Source: Cymodocea nodosa | Lineage: Eukaryota > Streptophyta > Magnoliopsida > Alismatales > Cymodoceaceae | Direction: 5' to 3' | Assembly (NCBI GenBank): GCA_036874045.1 | Contig: JAZBRI010000003.1 | Coordinates: 5,530,501 to 5,594,500 of the forward strand | DNA: 64,000 bases | Part shown: one piece after another, positions 36,699 through 49,293 of the stretch | Layout of the letters: each line of letters begins with the position of its first letter | How positions within the stretch are numbered: the stretch's first letter is position 1 | Notes under the pieces: generated by a model | What the model was told of the DNA's origin: nothing | The model's input: only the letters and a program-made list of their open reading frames with translations | The model's database searches: none | Program-made: the position numbers and the translations under genes

Positions 36699-38620
36699 CT
36701 CCGCTTCCGCGACGGGTCCTCTTTTCGTTTCGCCCTCCCTCGGTTTTCCTCCTCGGAGATGCCCGTCGGCTGTCGACCGACGTCGTGGGGAAAGGCGAGA
36801 ATACTGCCCGTACAAAACTGGCTGACCTGGACGCTGAACGTGAACCGGGACCGACTCAACCCGGGTCGATGAAATCATGAAAAAAAACAAAAAACCGGCC
36901 CAATATGACTCTCAACACCTACTGCAAATTTGATTACGAAAATATTCATGCAATGACAGCAACAAAGGTGATAAAAAATAAATTTTAATTTATTTTGATA
37001 TTAACGTACTACAAAAAAATTGTATAATTTTTTTTTTACTTTTTGTTATATAAAAACGGAAATATTTGAATTTTGTCATCTCTCTTATTTACCTAACATT
37101 TTTACTTGTGTAATCCTTAACATCTCTTTCCATCATGGATTTATTCGAAAACTACACAACGAAAGTCGAAGTTACAAAAATTTAATAATTCAAATAAAAA
37201 TAATATAACACCTACCAGTGTACTTTGGTGGTTCTCAAATTCCTTTATCACGTAATTGTGCAAGAGTTCAAAGCTTTTAAACTCGTATTGTGGTTAAATT
37301 CCTACTTCGATATCAAAAAAATATCAGAATAATGTTGTGTAATGGGAGAGAAACTACTAGAAATAAATTATATATCGATGTTGTCGGTGTTGAATAAAGG
37401 TAGCTGTAAAAGATTACTCAAAGATAAGTTAATTTTGATATATTATTTTTTTAAAAAAAAATATTAGTTACATAATTATTTATAATAAAATTTTAATTTA
37501 AAAAATCGAATAAATAGAGTTAAAAATTTTAACAAATCCCAATTGTTCGTGTTGTAAACTTGAAATTGAAAATAACAAGCATCTATTTATCGTTATCAAT
37601 AGTCATTTGAAATTTGGACTTTACTTTTTAAAAATAAACTTGATATTTGATTTCAGATTTCCTCTCTTTTATTTATTCTTATTCTACAAATCTTAATTTC
37701 TTTATGTCAAACTCCATTTGGTTTTTTTTTATTCTTATTTTCTTTTGGACTATTTGGTTAAATAAAAACAATATTACTTTTTATTGTAAAGTTAAAAGTA
37801 TTTCTTTAATATTTTACAATATTTTGAATCTTATTTCTTTTTAGAAAATTTAACTCCTGATGTGGTGCAAAAAATTATTAACAGAATTCACTAACTATCA
37901 AATTACAAGAATCTCTGGTAAAAATTTATTGTTCTTAAACTCCCTTACCACCCAACCATGTGTGAGTTTGGAAGAATTAAATTGCAATGTAAAAAATGAA
38001 AATGATGTAGTGCAATAAGGGAGGAACCCTTAAAATTGAATTGTAGATCAGTGAAGGTGACTATGGATGATGTCTCTAAGTAACAATAGACGATGGCGAG
38101 CAATGGTCAAGCGTTTTTGGGAGCTCCAATTGTAGGATTTCTTGTGCAAAATTTCAGGTATTCTCAACCATATTTGATCAATCATAATGTACGAAAGTAC
38201 ATTTTTCCCCCTGCAACCTCTGTCCCCAACTTCTCTCAAATTTTCCAACAACCATCGAAAATTTGAATTGTTCTCCTTTATCATTTCTTAATATCTCCTA
38301 CTTAGATCATGAAAACTAAATTCATCATTCTATACGTCAAACATTAATGTTTGTATTCTACTCTCACTATTTGTAAGAAAATTTCAATCTTTCACTTCAA
38401 TTATTCATGAGAATGTTTTTTATTTTCATCATTTATGGAAATGTTCATTAATCTTGTTAAATTTACAACTTAATTTACAAACAAAGTAGGCATATAACTT
38501 AATTTTATCTTTCTCTTTCATATGATATCATGAATGTAATGATAATGTATATTAATATATTATCTTTTTATTGTATTTGTACCATTGTATATAAGACTTA
38601 TCGTTATTTGATTATCACGA
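36699..38620. other. ABC-F upstream region and AT-rich intergenic DNA
   Basis: The first 200 bp are GC-rich and hold the ABC-F 5' leader; an ORF running upstream of the ATG here is leader, not protein. Beyond about 36900 the sequence is AT-rich. The translatable stretch at 38048-38284 (minus) matches nothing I know. Confidence 0.45.
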
Positions 38621-38639
38621 TATATTTTTATCAAACTAC

Positions 38640-39810
38640 TTATCAAGTTAAGATTTAAATCATTTATAAATTTCTTGATCTAAATAGCATATGATGTAGT
38701 TATACTACAAGTAACATATTCAATTTCTTGTATGTATTTTGCTACATATTTTTACTTTTTACTATCCTAAGATATAGTCATACATTCAAAGATAAATAAA
38801 TATTTTAAAGTAGATTTTACATCATCTTTATCATCACTCAAATCTACATCTTTATAACCAAACACTTCAAGTTTATCTTATTGATAGGTCAATTTATGAT
38901 GTAAAGTTCATTTTACATATTTAATTATTCTATTGATAGTTTCTAGTATTTTGTTTTGAAATTACTTTAATACTTACAACATATGTCAAGTCTAATCTAT
39001 TACATGACATACATTAAATTTCTAACCACTTAGGCATAATGTACTCTTAAATGTTCCTTCTTCTTTCCAAAACATTGGTCATTACTCAACATTTTCCCAA
39101 AAAGCATAAGGTGTGGGGGTTGAGGAATAATTTTCCATTTTAATCCTTTTTAACATTGTAAGCAAGTATCTTTCCTGATTAATACTTAATGTTCTAGATT
39201 TCTAATTTCTAAGGATCTAAATTTCAAAAACATAGAATATTTCTCCTATGTCCATATCAAACATTCTACTAAGTTGTTCTATTATTTCATTCAATATGTC
39301 AATATCATTTCTAACAAGTAAAATATCATTCACGTACAAAGATAATATAATAAACTTACTTCCACTTTTCCTAACATATACACAATAATTTAATCTATTT
39401 GAAACAAATCTTATTCTGATAATTATATCATAAAACTTATGTATCATTGTCTAGATACATATTTCAAACTATATATTAACTTTTTTAATTTGCACATTTT
39501 GTTCTCATATCCTTCTTCCTAAAGTATTTCAAGTTGTGACATGTAGATTTCTTATTGTAATTTTCCATTTAAAAATGTAGTTTTGATGAAATTTCAAATC
39601 TAAATGTGCAATAATAATCAATATAATTCTTAAAATACGAACTTAGCTATTAGAAAATAAGTTTCTTGATAATTAATTTTTAGTTTTTGTGTATAACCCT
39701 TAACAACTAACTAAGTCCTATATTTATCAATAAATTCATCAGCTTTTAACTTTATCTACAACATCTATTTGCATCTTAAAGATGCTACATCTACTATTCT
39801 ATCATTATGT
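38640..39810 (-). mobile_element. Ty1/copia relic, reverse transcriptase and RNase H part
   Basis: Minus-strand translations, through many stops, read LVVKGYTQK, FLNGKL, EIYMSQLE, CKLKKLIYSLKYVSRQ-Y, then LYVNDILLVRNDIDILNEI. The last corresponds to the copia YVDDIL catalytic motif with Asp changed to Asn. Downstream an RNase H-like stretch runs to about 38640. This is the diagnostic copia pol order. Strand and order fit the gag/protease relic at 47290-48240 as the other half. Confidence 0.72.
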
Positions 39811-39949
39811 CAAAAAGAAGATGATAAAGCTAAAGCTAGATTAGAATATTATGATAATATCACAAACATACAAAAAAATTAACTTAAGGTTTAAAAATAG
39901 GAAGTTAAAACTCAAGAGAGGCAGCTTAATTTTCAAGAGAGGTAGGTTA

Positions 39950-41780
39950 AAGCTCAAAAGAGGTAGGTTAACTTTCAAGAGAAGCAGGTTTACGTGCCAG
40001 AGAAAATGCTACAATTGAAAGTGAAAGAAGGAAGTCTTACAACACATGTTATAGAAGTATTACTACAAATTGAATATCTTAGTAATAGTGAGAAATTCAA
40101 AGCAATGACTTTGTTAGAAAAACAAGAATTAATAGTACAATTTCTAAGCATCCTAACGAAAATGAGGGTAAAATGGTTAGAGTATCACAATTTATGAATA
40201 TCATGTTCTATTATTAATCATTCTAAAGGCTTTATTATTGTGGTGAATAATGTGTAATGTTGAATTTTAAAGGCAATGATGATGACTATTGCTTTTCATG
40301 TGTGAATGATTGACTACTTGATATTTTATATAAATCTTGTTATGTCAAATAAATGTTTTTATTATTGTTGAAGATTCTTATAAGTATATGGAAAAGGTAT
40401 ACTAATCTCATTCCTTCTTGTAGGTAATAATCGAAAGGAATGGTATGGATGGTTTAGAATGATTAAAGAATATGCTTGAGGAAGAAGCGAAAAGACAATG
40501 AACACTCTTTCATTGTGGAATTTCCTTGTAGGCGTTGCATGTATGTCAAGTACATTAACTAGTACTAATTACAAATCGCATTTATAGTAAAGGATATGAC
40601 TACATTAGAATATTATTAGATCCATCACTACCACATCAAACATATAACTATCGAAAGATATATGAAATGAGTCAACATGTATTCCTTGACTTCTGTAATT
40701 TGTTACAAAGAGAATCTAGCATGGGAAATACAAGCAACATTTGTGTGAAAAAAAAGTTTGCAATCTTTCTCATCACTATTGGTTAAAACCAACGATATGG
40801 AGTAATAAGGGAATACTTCTCTCGATATGTAGGACTATTAGTACCTACTTTAATGAAGTACTTGATACAATTTTAAACTTACATAAAGAACTTATTGCAA
40901 TGCCTCTAGCGTCAACTCTAAGTATAATAGTGAATGATTCAAATGTGTATCCCTATTTTAAGGTAAATACGCATTTTCATATGGAATTGATTTGTACATT
41001 ATTTTTGGACAAATTTCTTATGCCTATGTTAATAGGATTGCATTAGTGTTGTTAATGGTAATCATATTAAGGCAAATATTTATGGATGACAAACAACAAG
41101 GTTTAGAGAGTTAAGTCAAAATGTTATGGCCACATGTAATTTTGATATAGAATTTACATATATTTTTAGTAGTTGGGAAGGATCAGCTTTTGATACAAGA
41201 ATCCTTCAAGATGCACTCATAAGGTATAATCCTTTCAAGGTTCCACTAGGTATGAAGTGAAACTACTAAACATATTTTTGTTGTTGACACTAATTTTTAA
41301 TTATATACAAGTAAGTTTTACTTGGTTGATGCTAATTATCCTAATCAATCTAAATTTATTTATTCATATCGAGGAGTGAGATATCATCTATCTAAATATG
41401 AAAGTAATAGGTTTCTAGTAAATGCAATGAAGAACTTTAATTATAAACATTCACAATTAAAATCAGTGATTGAGTAATCATTTAGAGTTGTAAAACATTA
41501 TTTTACAATCATACAAGGACACATGTTATAATCATATGATACACAAGCGAAGATTATGATGACTTGCTTCTTGCTTCACAATTTTATACATAGAGCTGAC
41601 AAAATAGATTTATTAGAAGATTTAAAAGATAAGCTAGCTAAATTTGATCTAGAAAATAAAGATATTGGAATTGTTGAATAGGAGTTTTCACATATGGATA
41701 ATACATTAGAAATAATGCAAGAACAAAGAAAATAAATAGTAGATGACTTATATAACAACATGAAGACAACTATGTAGGAT
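39950..41780 (+). mobile_element. PIF/Harbinger transposon relic
   Basis: Plus-strand frames give, in order, a stretch like the C-terminus of a Myb/SANT-type partner protein (about 39994-40197), then transposase pieces: RTISTYFNEVLDTILNLHKE, ELSQNVMATCNFDIEFTYIF, SSWEGSAFDTRILQDAL, YYLVDANYPNQSKF, SYRGVRYHL, SFRVVKHYF and MTCFLLHNFI. These match the nuclease of plant PIF/Harbinger elements (GWEGSAHDSRVL, DAGYPN, YRG-x-RYHL, R-x-F-x-x-LK). Stops interrupt the frames. The first catalytic block (D-GTH) is not recognisable. Terminal repeats were not found. Confidence 0.72.
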
Positions 41781-43088
41781 GAACATCATTTTTAAATCAT
41801 TTCATATGTAACTTTGTGTTATTGTTATGCTACAATATTTGAACAATTGTATGTTAATATTTATGTTGCAAACTTTATTCTGTTGAGAAAAAAGTAGTCT
41901 TTGCTCCTCCTCTAGTTGCCTCTATCTCTAATGCATTTATCGGTGTATATCAGTTAAGGAACTACGACCTACTTTTACACAAAGAAATCTCACTCTCTTG
42001 GCTAATGGTACTTGGAAGAAGAAAAAGAAGAACACACAATATTTAACATGATTTGGCAACTACCTACATCCATGGGTGCTAAAGCTCTTGTAATGCTTAT
42101 TTTGGCGCTCACACACTTGTACATAAACAACCCTATTTCTAGGGTAAGCTACAAATCTTAGTTACAACAATTATAAGTTTTACCTTAGTCTTCCACCAGA
42201 TAGCAGCTCGGTTCTGGCATGTACTTTCAAAAGCTCTATTGGTTGTACTCGCTAACCGATTGGTAAGTCGATCTCCTCAGTTTTCGATTAAAGAGTCAAT
42301 TTCCAGGTGAACATTTCTAGATGCTTAAGTCTCGACATTCTGCCACTTGACAATGACTTCGGTTGTCTACATTCTGAAGACTATCGACACACACTGCCAC
42401 AACATATTCATATGTAGGATATTAGTTTTTAATTTTGAAATGTAGTGGTTTGTGATATGTTATGTTAATTGGTAATGAACAACACAACTTTTTTTCAATT
42501 TATTTATTATTAATAAATAAAAATAAAAAGAATTGATAACTTTTCTTAAAATATAAGTATTATGAAGTGAAGAAATAGAGTAAATAAAAAATAATTATTA
42601 GAGTACTTTGATTAAAAAAATATATTCTAATTTTGAACATTCCTTCTAGCACAAACCTCCATTGGAATCTTGACTTTCCTAATTTTCTAAGACATGCACA
42701 AACCCCCAAGTTTTCTTAGGAATTTGGATATTCTAATTCATAAGAATCTAGACTTTCTGTTTCTTTCGTTTCTGAACTTTTCAACATATACAAACACCCT
42801 CAAGATAAAACCAAAAGTTACATCAATTTCATTTATTTCATTTCTAAATACAAAAATCCTAAACAAATCATACTTAGGTACAAAAGTTCTTTTAGGAAAG
42901 ACTTTTTTGTTTTCTCTTATAGATACATGTTTATTGTAGAACCAAACTTCCAAGCTATTTTTCATGAGTGACAACAAATATGAGATTTCACCTCATGCTA
43001 GGTGTATAGAGGACATTTTTGAGTACCAAAACGTTATCTCCCAAATCCAAATGGTAGGTATTAATACCTTCTACATCTAGATAGGTAT
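41781..43088. other. AT-rich intergenic DNA within the repeat nest
   Basis: No gene is supported. Around 42640-42810 the text has the look of short MITE-like sequence (repeated CTAATT and CTTTC runs), but no ends were defined. Confidence 0.35.
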
Positions 43089-44740
43089 TTGTTTAGAATG
43101 AAAAAGTGCATAATATTAATGGTTAAATAATAGTTAATTACAGAATATTTAGTTTATCATATTAGAATTAAGTCATTATATTACAATTGCACGATTATAT
43201 ACCTTAATTAAAGAATGTGCATAATTTCAGGGAATTAATGTTAATTAAGTATATTTTTGAACTGTTAGTAAGTTTTAGGCTTTTTGATTCCTAAAATATT
43301 CGAAATGTCTGTTGTTTCAAAAAGTTTTATTTTATGTACCAAATAGTTTCATTTTAAATGCTTACAGAGTATTTTATTATTTTTTCAAGGACACGTGTTG
43401 TAACCTTAATACATGACTTAAGTCATCCTTTGGAAAGTTTTGATGGTAACTATCTAAAATGTGTTTAAGCATCAGTTAGTTATATTTGCAAGTATTTGAA
43501 ATACCTTTTTACCATCGATTAGTTGTTTTCATATTATAAGTTATTTCTTTACAACACGTGGCACAGATATTACTTATATATATACAAGTCCATTGAGTTA
43601 AGTTTTACTCAACGAAGGAAATCCGTTGAGTTAACAGTTAAGCTAACGAAGTAAGTCCGTTGAGTTACACTAAATCTACGAACTAGTTATTTTCTAATAT
43701 ACTACTATGAGCAGTTATAGAAATAGGAAATTTAAAGGAAAACCACAATTGCACATATCACACAGAAGTTAACTCATGGAATGAAAAAGAAATCACCATC
43801 GTTGATACGAATGAAGGAAATCAAACTGATCATTTAAGCAGAAGTAGTTACTACTGAAAGAAATATAAAAATAAGAGGAGAAAAACGTAATGCGTGAGGG
43901 TGGAGAATCGCGCTAACTGCAGGAAGCATCGTAAGTTCCCTGAAGCTTCATAACACCACCACAATCACCAACCATCAGAGGTCTGTGAGGATACTTTTCG
44001 GATGTCAGGTCAATTCCGAGCCAAACACTATAATTGACAACCACTATAAGGAGTAATTGCGTCGTAGGAAGGGAAGTCATTTTCACCAAACATTGAATCA
44101 TCTCTCAAGAGATTGTAAAGCTTCTAGCCTTGGTTTCAGTTTGATGCCAATATGTTGAAGAGAAGATCAACTTACAAGTCTTAGTTCACGATTCTATAAG
44201 GAGAGGAGGTGTGACTGTAAGTAATTAAGTTTTTAGTGGTGTAATCGCGTCACATGTAGTGATGGAAGTTTTTACTGTCAATAGAAAATTTTTACATTTC
44301 ACCTTTCGTTCATCTTTAGGAACATATCAAAACAAAAATCTTAAAAACAAAACTAATTATCTATATTTATAGTTAGTATTTATGTGTTGTATTGTTTTTT
44401 TTGTATCGTGATTAATGTTATTATTGTTAGTATTGTAATGTTTTAAGTTTAGTTAATTCAAAAAATAAAAAACAGTTTTATTGATTACTGAAATCGATTC
44501 ATACAGAATACTGAAAATCTTAATGGTTACTATTTAAAATATATATATGTTAATGTTGATTAATGATAAATATTAGATAAACTAACATTAAAAGTTTAAT
44601 TGATATTATTTACATTCTATGAAACCACCTAATGGATGGCTAATTTCTTCTGTGAATAGCAACATTTAATTGAAAAATACTAATTAGACTTGTGGAGTTA
44701 ACTTAAGTCTATAAGAATAATCTATTGAATTAATTGTAAC
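43089..44740. repeat. Large LTR-like direct repeat, copy A
   Basis: It begins TTGTTTAGAATGAAAAAGTG and is collinear with 44741-46700. Shared landmarks include the block near 43600 with TCCGTTGAGTTA repeats, a block near 43930-44110 (CCGAGCCAAACAC and TTTTCACCAA), and the A/T-rich end near 44640. The copies are arranged head to tail. Confidence 0.75.
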
Positions 44741-46700
44741 TTGTTTAGAATGAAAAAGTGCATATTATTAACGGTTAAATGATGGTTAATTGCATAATAT
44801 TTAGCTAATCTTATAAGAATGAAGTCATTATGTTATAATTGCACTGTTATATGCTTTAATTAAAGAATCTACTTAATTTTGGGGAATTAATGTAATTTAG
44901 TATATTTCTAAACTGTTAGTAAGTTGCAGGCTGTGAAATCCTTAAGTATTTGAAATTTCTGATATTTCGGACAGTTATGTTTAACATACCGAACAGTTAT
45001 ATTTTAAAAGAATATTTTATTATTTCCTGAAGTACACGTGTCGAAACCATAATGCATGACTTAAGTGAACTTTCAGTGAGTTATCTATAATTATCTAAAA
45101 TTGCACCTGAGCATCAGAAAGTTATATGTGTAACTCTCCGAAATCTCTTTTTTATTTATAAAATAGTTGTGGACACGTGTCATGTTCTAGGAAAGTGACT
45201 TAAGTGGACTTTCAGTGAGTTAGCTGTAACTATCTGAAATGCATCTGAGCATCGGATAGTTAGACATGTAACTCTATAAAATATTTCTTTTATTATTAAA
45301 CTATTGATGACACGTGTCGAGATCTAGTAGATTTACTTAAGTTATATATCAATGAGTTAAGTTTGTAAGTATCCAAAATGCACCTAAGCATCGAATAGTT
45401 AAATTTATGCACGTGTTGAATTTAAATGCTTTCGTATATCACGTGAGATGCACATATTTAACTCGTTAAGTTAGCATAACTGTACGCGTTGAGTTACATG
45501 AATATACACTAAGGTAACGTGTTATGTTAGCGACTTATTTCTTTATTGCACGTGTTTTGTAGTTAAATCAACGAGGTAAGTCCGTTGAGTTATCTGTAAC
45601 TCCACGGACTATTTATTTTCTAATATGCCACTGTAGCGGTTGCAGAAATAAGACAGTTGGAAGGAAGAAAACCACGATTGCACGTATCGCATAGGGAGAA
45701 TAAATCATCGTTGTTGATATGAATGAAGGAAATCCAACCGACCATTCAAGCAGAAGCAATTACCACTGAAGAAATATAAAAGAAAAGAAGAAAAAGAAGT
45801 AAAGGGTGTGTAATCGATGGGTATGACCAATGTGTACAGAGGAGGAGCACCAAGCTTTCTACAGACAGCGTCGGCAATTCTCTGAAGTACCACACCAACC
45901 GTCATCACCACTACCATAATCACCAACCATCGGAAGTCTGTGAAGATATTTTCCTGATGTCGGGTCGATTCCGAGCCAAACACAATGCCTAACAACCATT
46001 GTGAGGAGTGATCGCGTCACGAGAAGGGAAGCCATTTTCACCAAGCGCCGACTCATATCTCAGGAGATCGTAAAGCTTCTAGCATTGGCTTCGGGTTGAT
46101 GCCTATATGCTAAAGAGGAGATCATTTTGCAATTCTGGACTCGTGATTCTATAGGGAGAGGAGATAGAATTGTAAGTGGTTTAATTTTCAGTGGTGTAAT
46201 CGCGTCGTATGTAGTGACGAAAGTATTTACTGTCGACTAAGATTACTTTACATTTCACCTTTCGCCCATTTCCATGTTCATATTAAAACAAAAATACCAA
46301 AAACAACTTATCTGTGTTTGTATTTTGTATTTGAGTGTTGTACTGTTTGTGTTGTATCATGATTAATGTTATCTTTGTTAATGTTGTGATAGTTTTATGT
46401 TTGTTTTAATTTTACAGTTTACTGAAATTGGTTCGTTCAAAAGACTTAAAAATTTTAATGGTTACTGTTTGAATTATCTGAATGTTAGTACTGCCTAATG
46501 ATAAATCCAATGTTTACTAACATTAAAGAGCTTAATTGATGTTATTTACAATTTGTGGAACCGCCCAATGGTTGGTCGAATTCCTCTATAAATAGCAGTA
46601 TTAAATAGGAAATGCAAGCTCGTGAAGTTAACTTAAATCCACGAGATTAGTCCGTTGAGTTAGTCATAACTCAACGAAGTTTATCTGTTGAGTTGACTGT
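44741..46700. repeat. Large LTR-like direct repeat, copy B (expanded)
   Basis: Second copy of 43089-44740, longer by about 300 bp. The gain is largely an internal array with CACGTG cores at 45034-45420. It keeps CTCTATAAATAGCA (about 46587-46600), a good TATA box; the matching site in copy A reads CTTCTGTGAATAGCA and has lost it. No coding frame is supported. Confidence 0.75.
45034..45420. repeat. Minisatellite of about 138 bp units, each with ACACGTGTC
   Basis: ACACGTGTC or ACACGTGTT cores fall at about 45034, 45173, 45310 and 45410. The first three are spaced 139 and 137 bp apart, and the units share GACTTAAGT, TTTCAGTGAGTTA and GCATCGGATAGTTA-like text. Copy A of the large repeat shows fewer units. 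Confidence 0.65.
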
Positions 46701-46770
46701 AATTCAACAGAGAGCTTATTGAATATATAAATTTGATTGTTAAAAACGGAACAGTTCTCAATTCTTAAGC

Positions 46771-47245
46771 AATTCCCTATGGGATCGACCTGTACTTGCA
46801 CACTAATACAATATACACTATGCACTTGTAGTTAAAATACAAATTGGAATTAATATCTAATTTGTGTGAAAGGTTGTTTGTTTACTTCTAGGAAAGAATA
46901 AGCATAAAGATAAATTAACTAAGTAAAAACATAAGTTAACAAATCATAATTTTTCTAGTGCATTGTTGGAGATCCAAACAAGTTTTCTAGTGTCGTGCTA
47001 GGTAACCGAACATAACTCTACAAACTAAGTCCATTAAGTTAGCAGTAAGTCAACGAAGTGTACTTAACATACAAACCTGTAGTTGTAAAAATCAAAATAG
47101 TACAAAAAAATGTTTAACTCAATCCTTATTGGATCGACTTGTACTTGCACACGAATACAATAAACACTATACACTTATAGTTAAAAAATAAATTAAACTT
47201 AATATCTAATTTTTGTGAAAAATTATTTGTTTACTTCTAAAAGAA
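46771..47245. repeat. Direct repeat pair of about 120 bp, 350 bp apart
   Basis: 46771-46893 and about 47121-47243 share GGATCGACYTGTACTTGCAC, ACAATA-ACACTAT-CACTT and TTTGTTTACTTCTA. They resemble a module near the ends of some plant LTR elements and form the right margin of the LTR-like block. Confidence 0.6.
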
Positions 47246-47284
47246 ATTATTAATATAAACATAAAAACAAAACAAACAAGTTTT

Positions 47285-48240
47285 CCACAACAATATTATT
47301 ACCCATGTAAATACATTGTTCCCTAGGGATGAATTCTTTAAAGAATTTCACCCCCTTTTTGGTTTTGGCAACGTGCCTTATGGCACTAGAATCAACTCAC
47401 AATTATTTGAATTTAGAACAACAATGTTATTATATTTAGTGACATTAACAAAAACTCTTTTGTTATTCCAAAGTCTTAACTTTATTTCTATCCTTATTAG
47501 GATAATTTGCCCTGAAGTGATGAAATTGGTCACAAGCATAACATGATCCTTATGTTTTCTTTCTTTACGCTTGATTGGTCTTGAAGTTGTTTCTATTTTG
47601 TTTATACTTTCTTTTATTACTTTTATCATATTATAGCTTCTAAAATGTAGCATTTGCTTTTTCGAAATTAGATTCATGTTTCTTCCAATTGATCATTATT
47701 TCCTATTCAATAGCTAACATTCAAAGAGTTGAAGTGAGGTAGATATTAGAGATGTTGTAACAATGTCAAAACTATGTGGCAAACTATTAAGAATTATAGC
47801 TATTTACAGTTTTTCAAGAATTGGTGTTCTTACAATAGCTAAGTCTTTAGCTATGACGATCATGTTATTTACAAATTCTATGAAACTTTGTTCCTCTAAC
47901 ATCTTGTTAGAATTATACTTTTGAAAGAGAAGTTGTGTGTTGATTTCAATAGTTTTATCATATTTCTCCCGAAGTGTATTCCATAATTTAAAAGAAGTAT
48001 CATAATTTTCAAAATATTTTATCTAAGTTATCCTCTATAAACATGAACATAAGACTTTTTACCTTTTATCTTCTATTTTTTATTTTTCTAATTTTCTTAA
48101 TTCTACTTCAGAAGCATTAATAGAAATTTTTAAAGGATCAGATTCACTAACATGTTCAATATTGTCATAGATATGTACATATTTTATTTTCCTATGCTAC
48201 ATTTCATAATTTACCGCGTTCAACTTCTAAATTTTTGTCA
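47285..48240 (-). mobile_element. Ty1/copia relic, gag and protease part
   Basis: The minus strand reads KLWNTLREKYDKTIEINTQL, LLFQKYNSNKMLEEQSFIEF and LNSLPHSFDIVTTSLISTS (copia gag), later GTLPKPK and KEFIPREQCIYMGNN (the protease/pre-integrase junction, where copia elements have YMGNN). The reading stops being copia-like at about 47285, where the LTR-like block begins. Stops are present throughout. Confidence 0.68.
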
Positions 48241-48249
48241 TCTCAATTG

Positions 48250-48785
48250 TGAATTAGTTATTTTTTAAATCTACAATAAAAACTGAATTTGAAAAATTCT
48301 ATTATTAATGAGTAATATTTTAAATTCCAAATAAGAAACTAATTTTTAAGAATTTATCAAAATAAATTCTATAAAATTTTTGCACTTATTAATGAGTAAT
48401 CAATTTCAAAAATTTATACAATTTTCAAATGATTTTCAAAAAAAAAAAGGTTTTGAATTTTAATTTCCTAAAATTTAATTCTATAAATTGTATCAATTTC
48501 CAATTTGAAATAACTAGAACATGAAGTTTATGGTTAATAATCAATTTATAACTTTATTGAACAAAAACAAATAAATTTTTTTTAGAAAATAAATTTATGT
48601 CATCGTACTTCTTTTTTTAGATATTTGGTAAAACAGAAATGGTTTGTTTGTTTTTTTGTAAAGTTGAAAATATTTTCTCGATATTTTAAACATTACTTCT
48701 CTCTGAACAAAAAATTGAATTTCTAATGATGTAATGTTACGAAAAATAAGTCGATTTCGGGTGTTATATTTTTTTAATATCTACC
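48250..48785. other. AT-rich spacer before the 49-kb gene
   Basis: Very AT-rich sequence. I see no gene, RNA or bounded element in it. Confidence 0.4.
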
Positions 48786-48788
48786 TCT

Positions 48789-48796
48789 TATAAATA
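48789..48796 (+). promoter_or_regulatory. TATA box of the 49-kb small-protein gene
   Basis: TATAAATA lies about 240 bp upstream of the ATG at 49033, just before an abrupt shift from AT-rich DNA to GC-rich, CG-containing leader sequence. Placement and contrast support a core promoter. Confidence 0.55.
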
Positions 48797-49032
48797 AATA
48801 AATAAAAGGACGCACTTGCAATTTCCGCCACGATCGACACTCCGGCACTCAACTACTCCGCACGTCTCGCGTCCTCCGTCCTCTTTCTGCTTCCCTCTTC
48901 GTCGGCGTCGCCGCCGTCGTCATCGTCGGGCCATCGCGAAGAAAATCTCCCACCTGAAAACAAACGATTCAAGCAAAGATTCGCCCCTTCTTCTAGGGTT
49001 TTTCCTTCCTTCCACCGTCGACCTCGACCGAG

Positions 49033-49293
49033 ATGGAGGGTTCCAGCTTTATGACGTGCGAGAAGCTCGACCGGATGGCTACCTGGGTGGGCGCCAGCGT
49101 GGCCTCGGCTTTCTTCGCCTCTCTGGAGCGCTGCTCCTGCATAAACCTCAGCACAACTGATGTCGATGAGGACGAGGCGGAGGAGGCTAAGGATCGTCCC
49201 CTCATCTTCACCAAGCCCGTCGTCCACGCCGTCCCCGACGAAGGATCCCTTGGAGCTGGGAGCAACCCTGCCAAGCTCTCCACCAACGTCTGA
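49033..49293 (+). CDS. Small acidic plant protein of unknown function
   Basis: An 86-aa ORF beginning [20 protein letters not shown] and containing [20 protein letters not shown], an acidic stretch [13 protein letters not shown] and a Pro/Ser-poor tail. The Cys-containing block and the aromatic AFFASLERC segment look constrained. I believe similar short proteins occur in other plants, but I cannot name a family or function. No signal peptide or membrane segment is obvious. The ATG context (CGAGATGG) is good, and TATA and a GC-rich leader lie upstream. A GGTAATC donor-like site at about 49316, just past the stop, suggests an intron in the 3' region or an alternative C-terminus. Confidence 0.6.
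   Translation: MEGSSFMTCEKLDRMATWVGASVASAFFASLERCSCINLSTTDVDEDEAEEAKDRPLIFTKPVVHAVPDEGSLGAGSNPAKLSTNV

Noticed and set aside
36194..36890. Long ORFs of 118-221 aa on both strands around the ABC-F first exons
   Set aside because: The GC-rich first exon opens several frames. Only the frame with [12 protein letters not shown] joins the downstream exons in phase.
45705..46056. ORFs inside the LTR-like duplicated block, echoed at 43913-44101
   Set aside because: Both copies share the frame only because the DNA is duplicated. The proteins resemble nothing and carry different stops.
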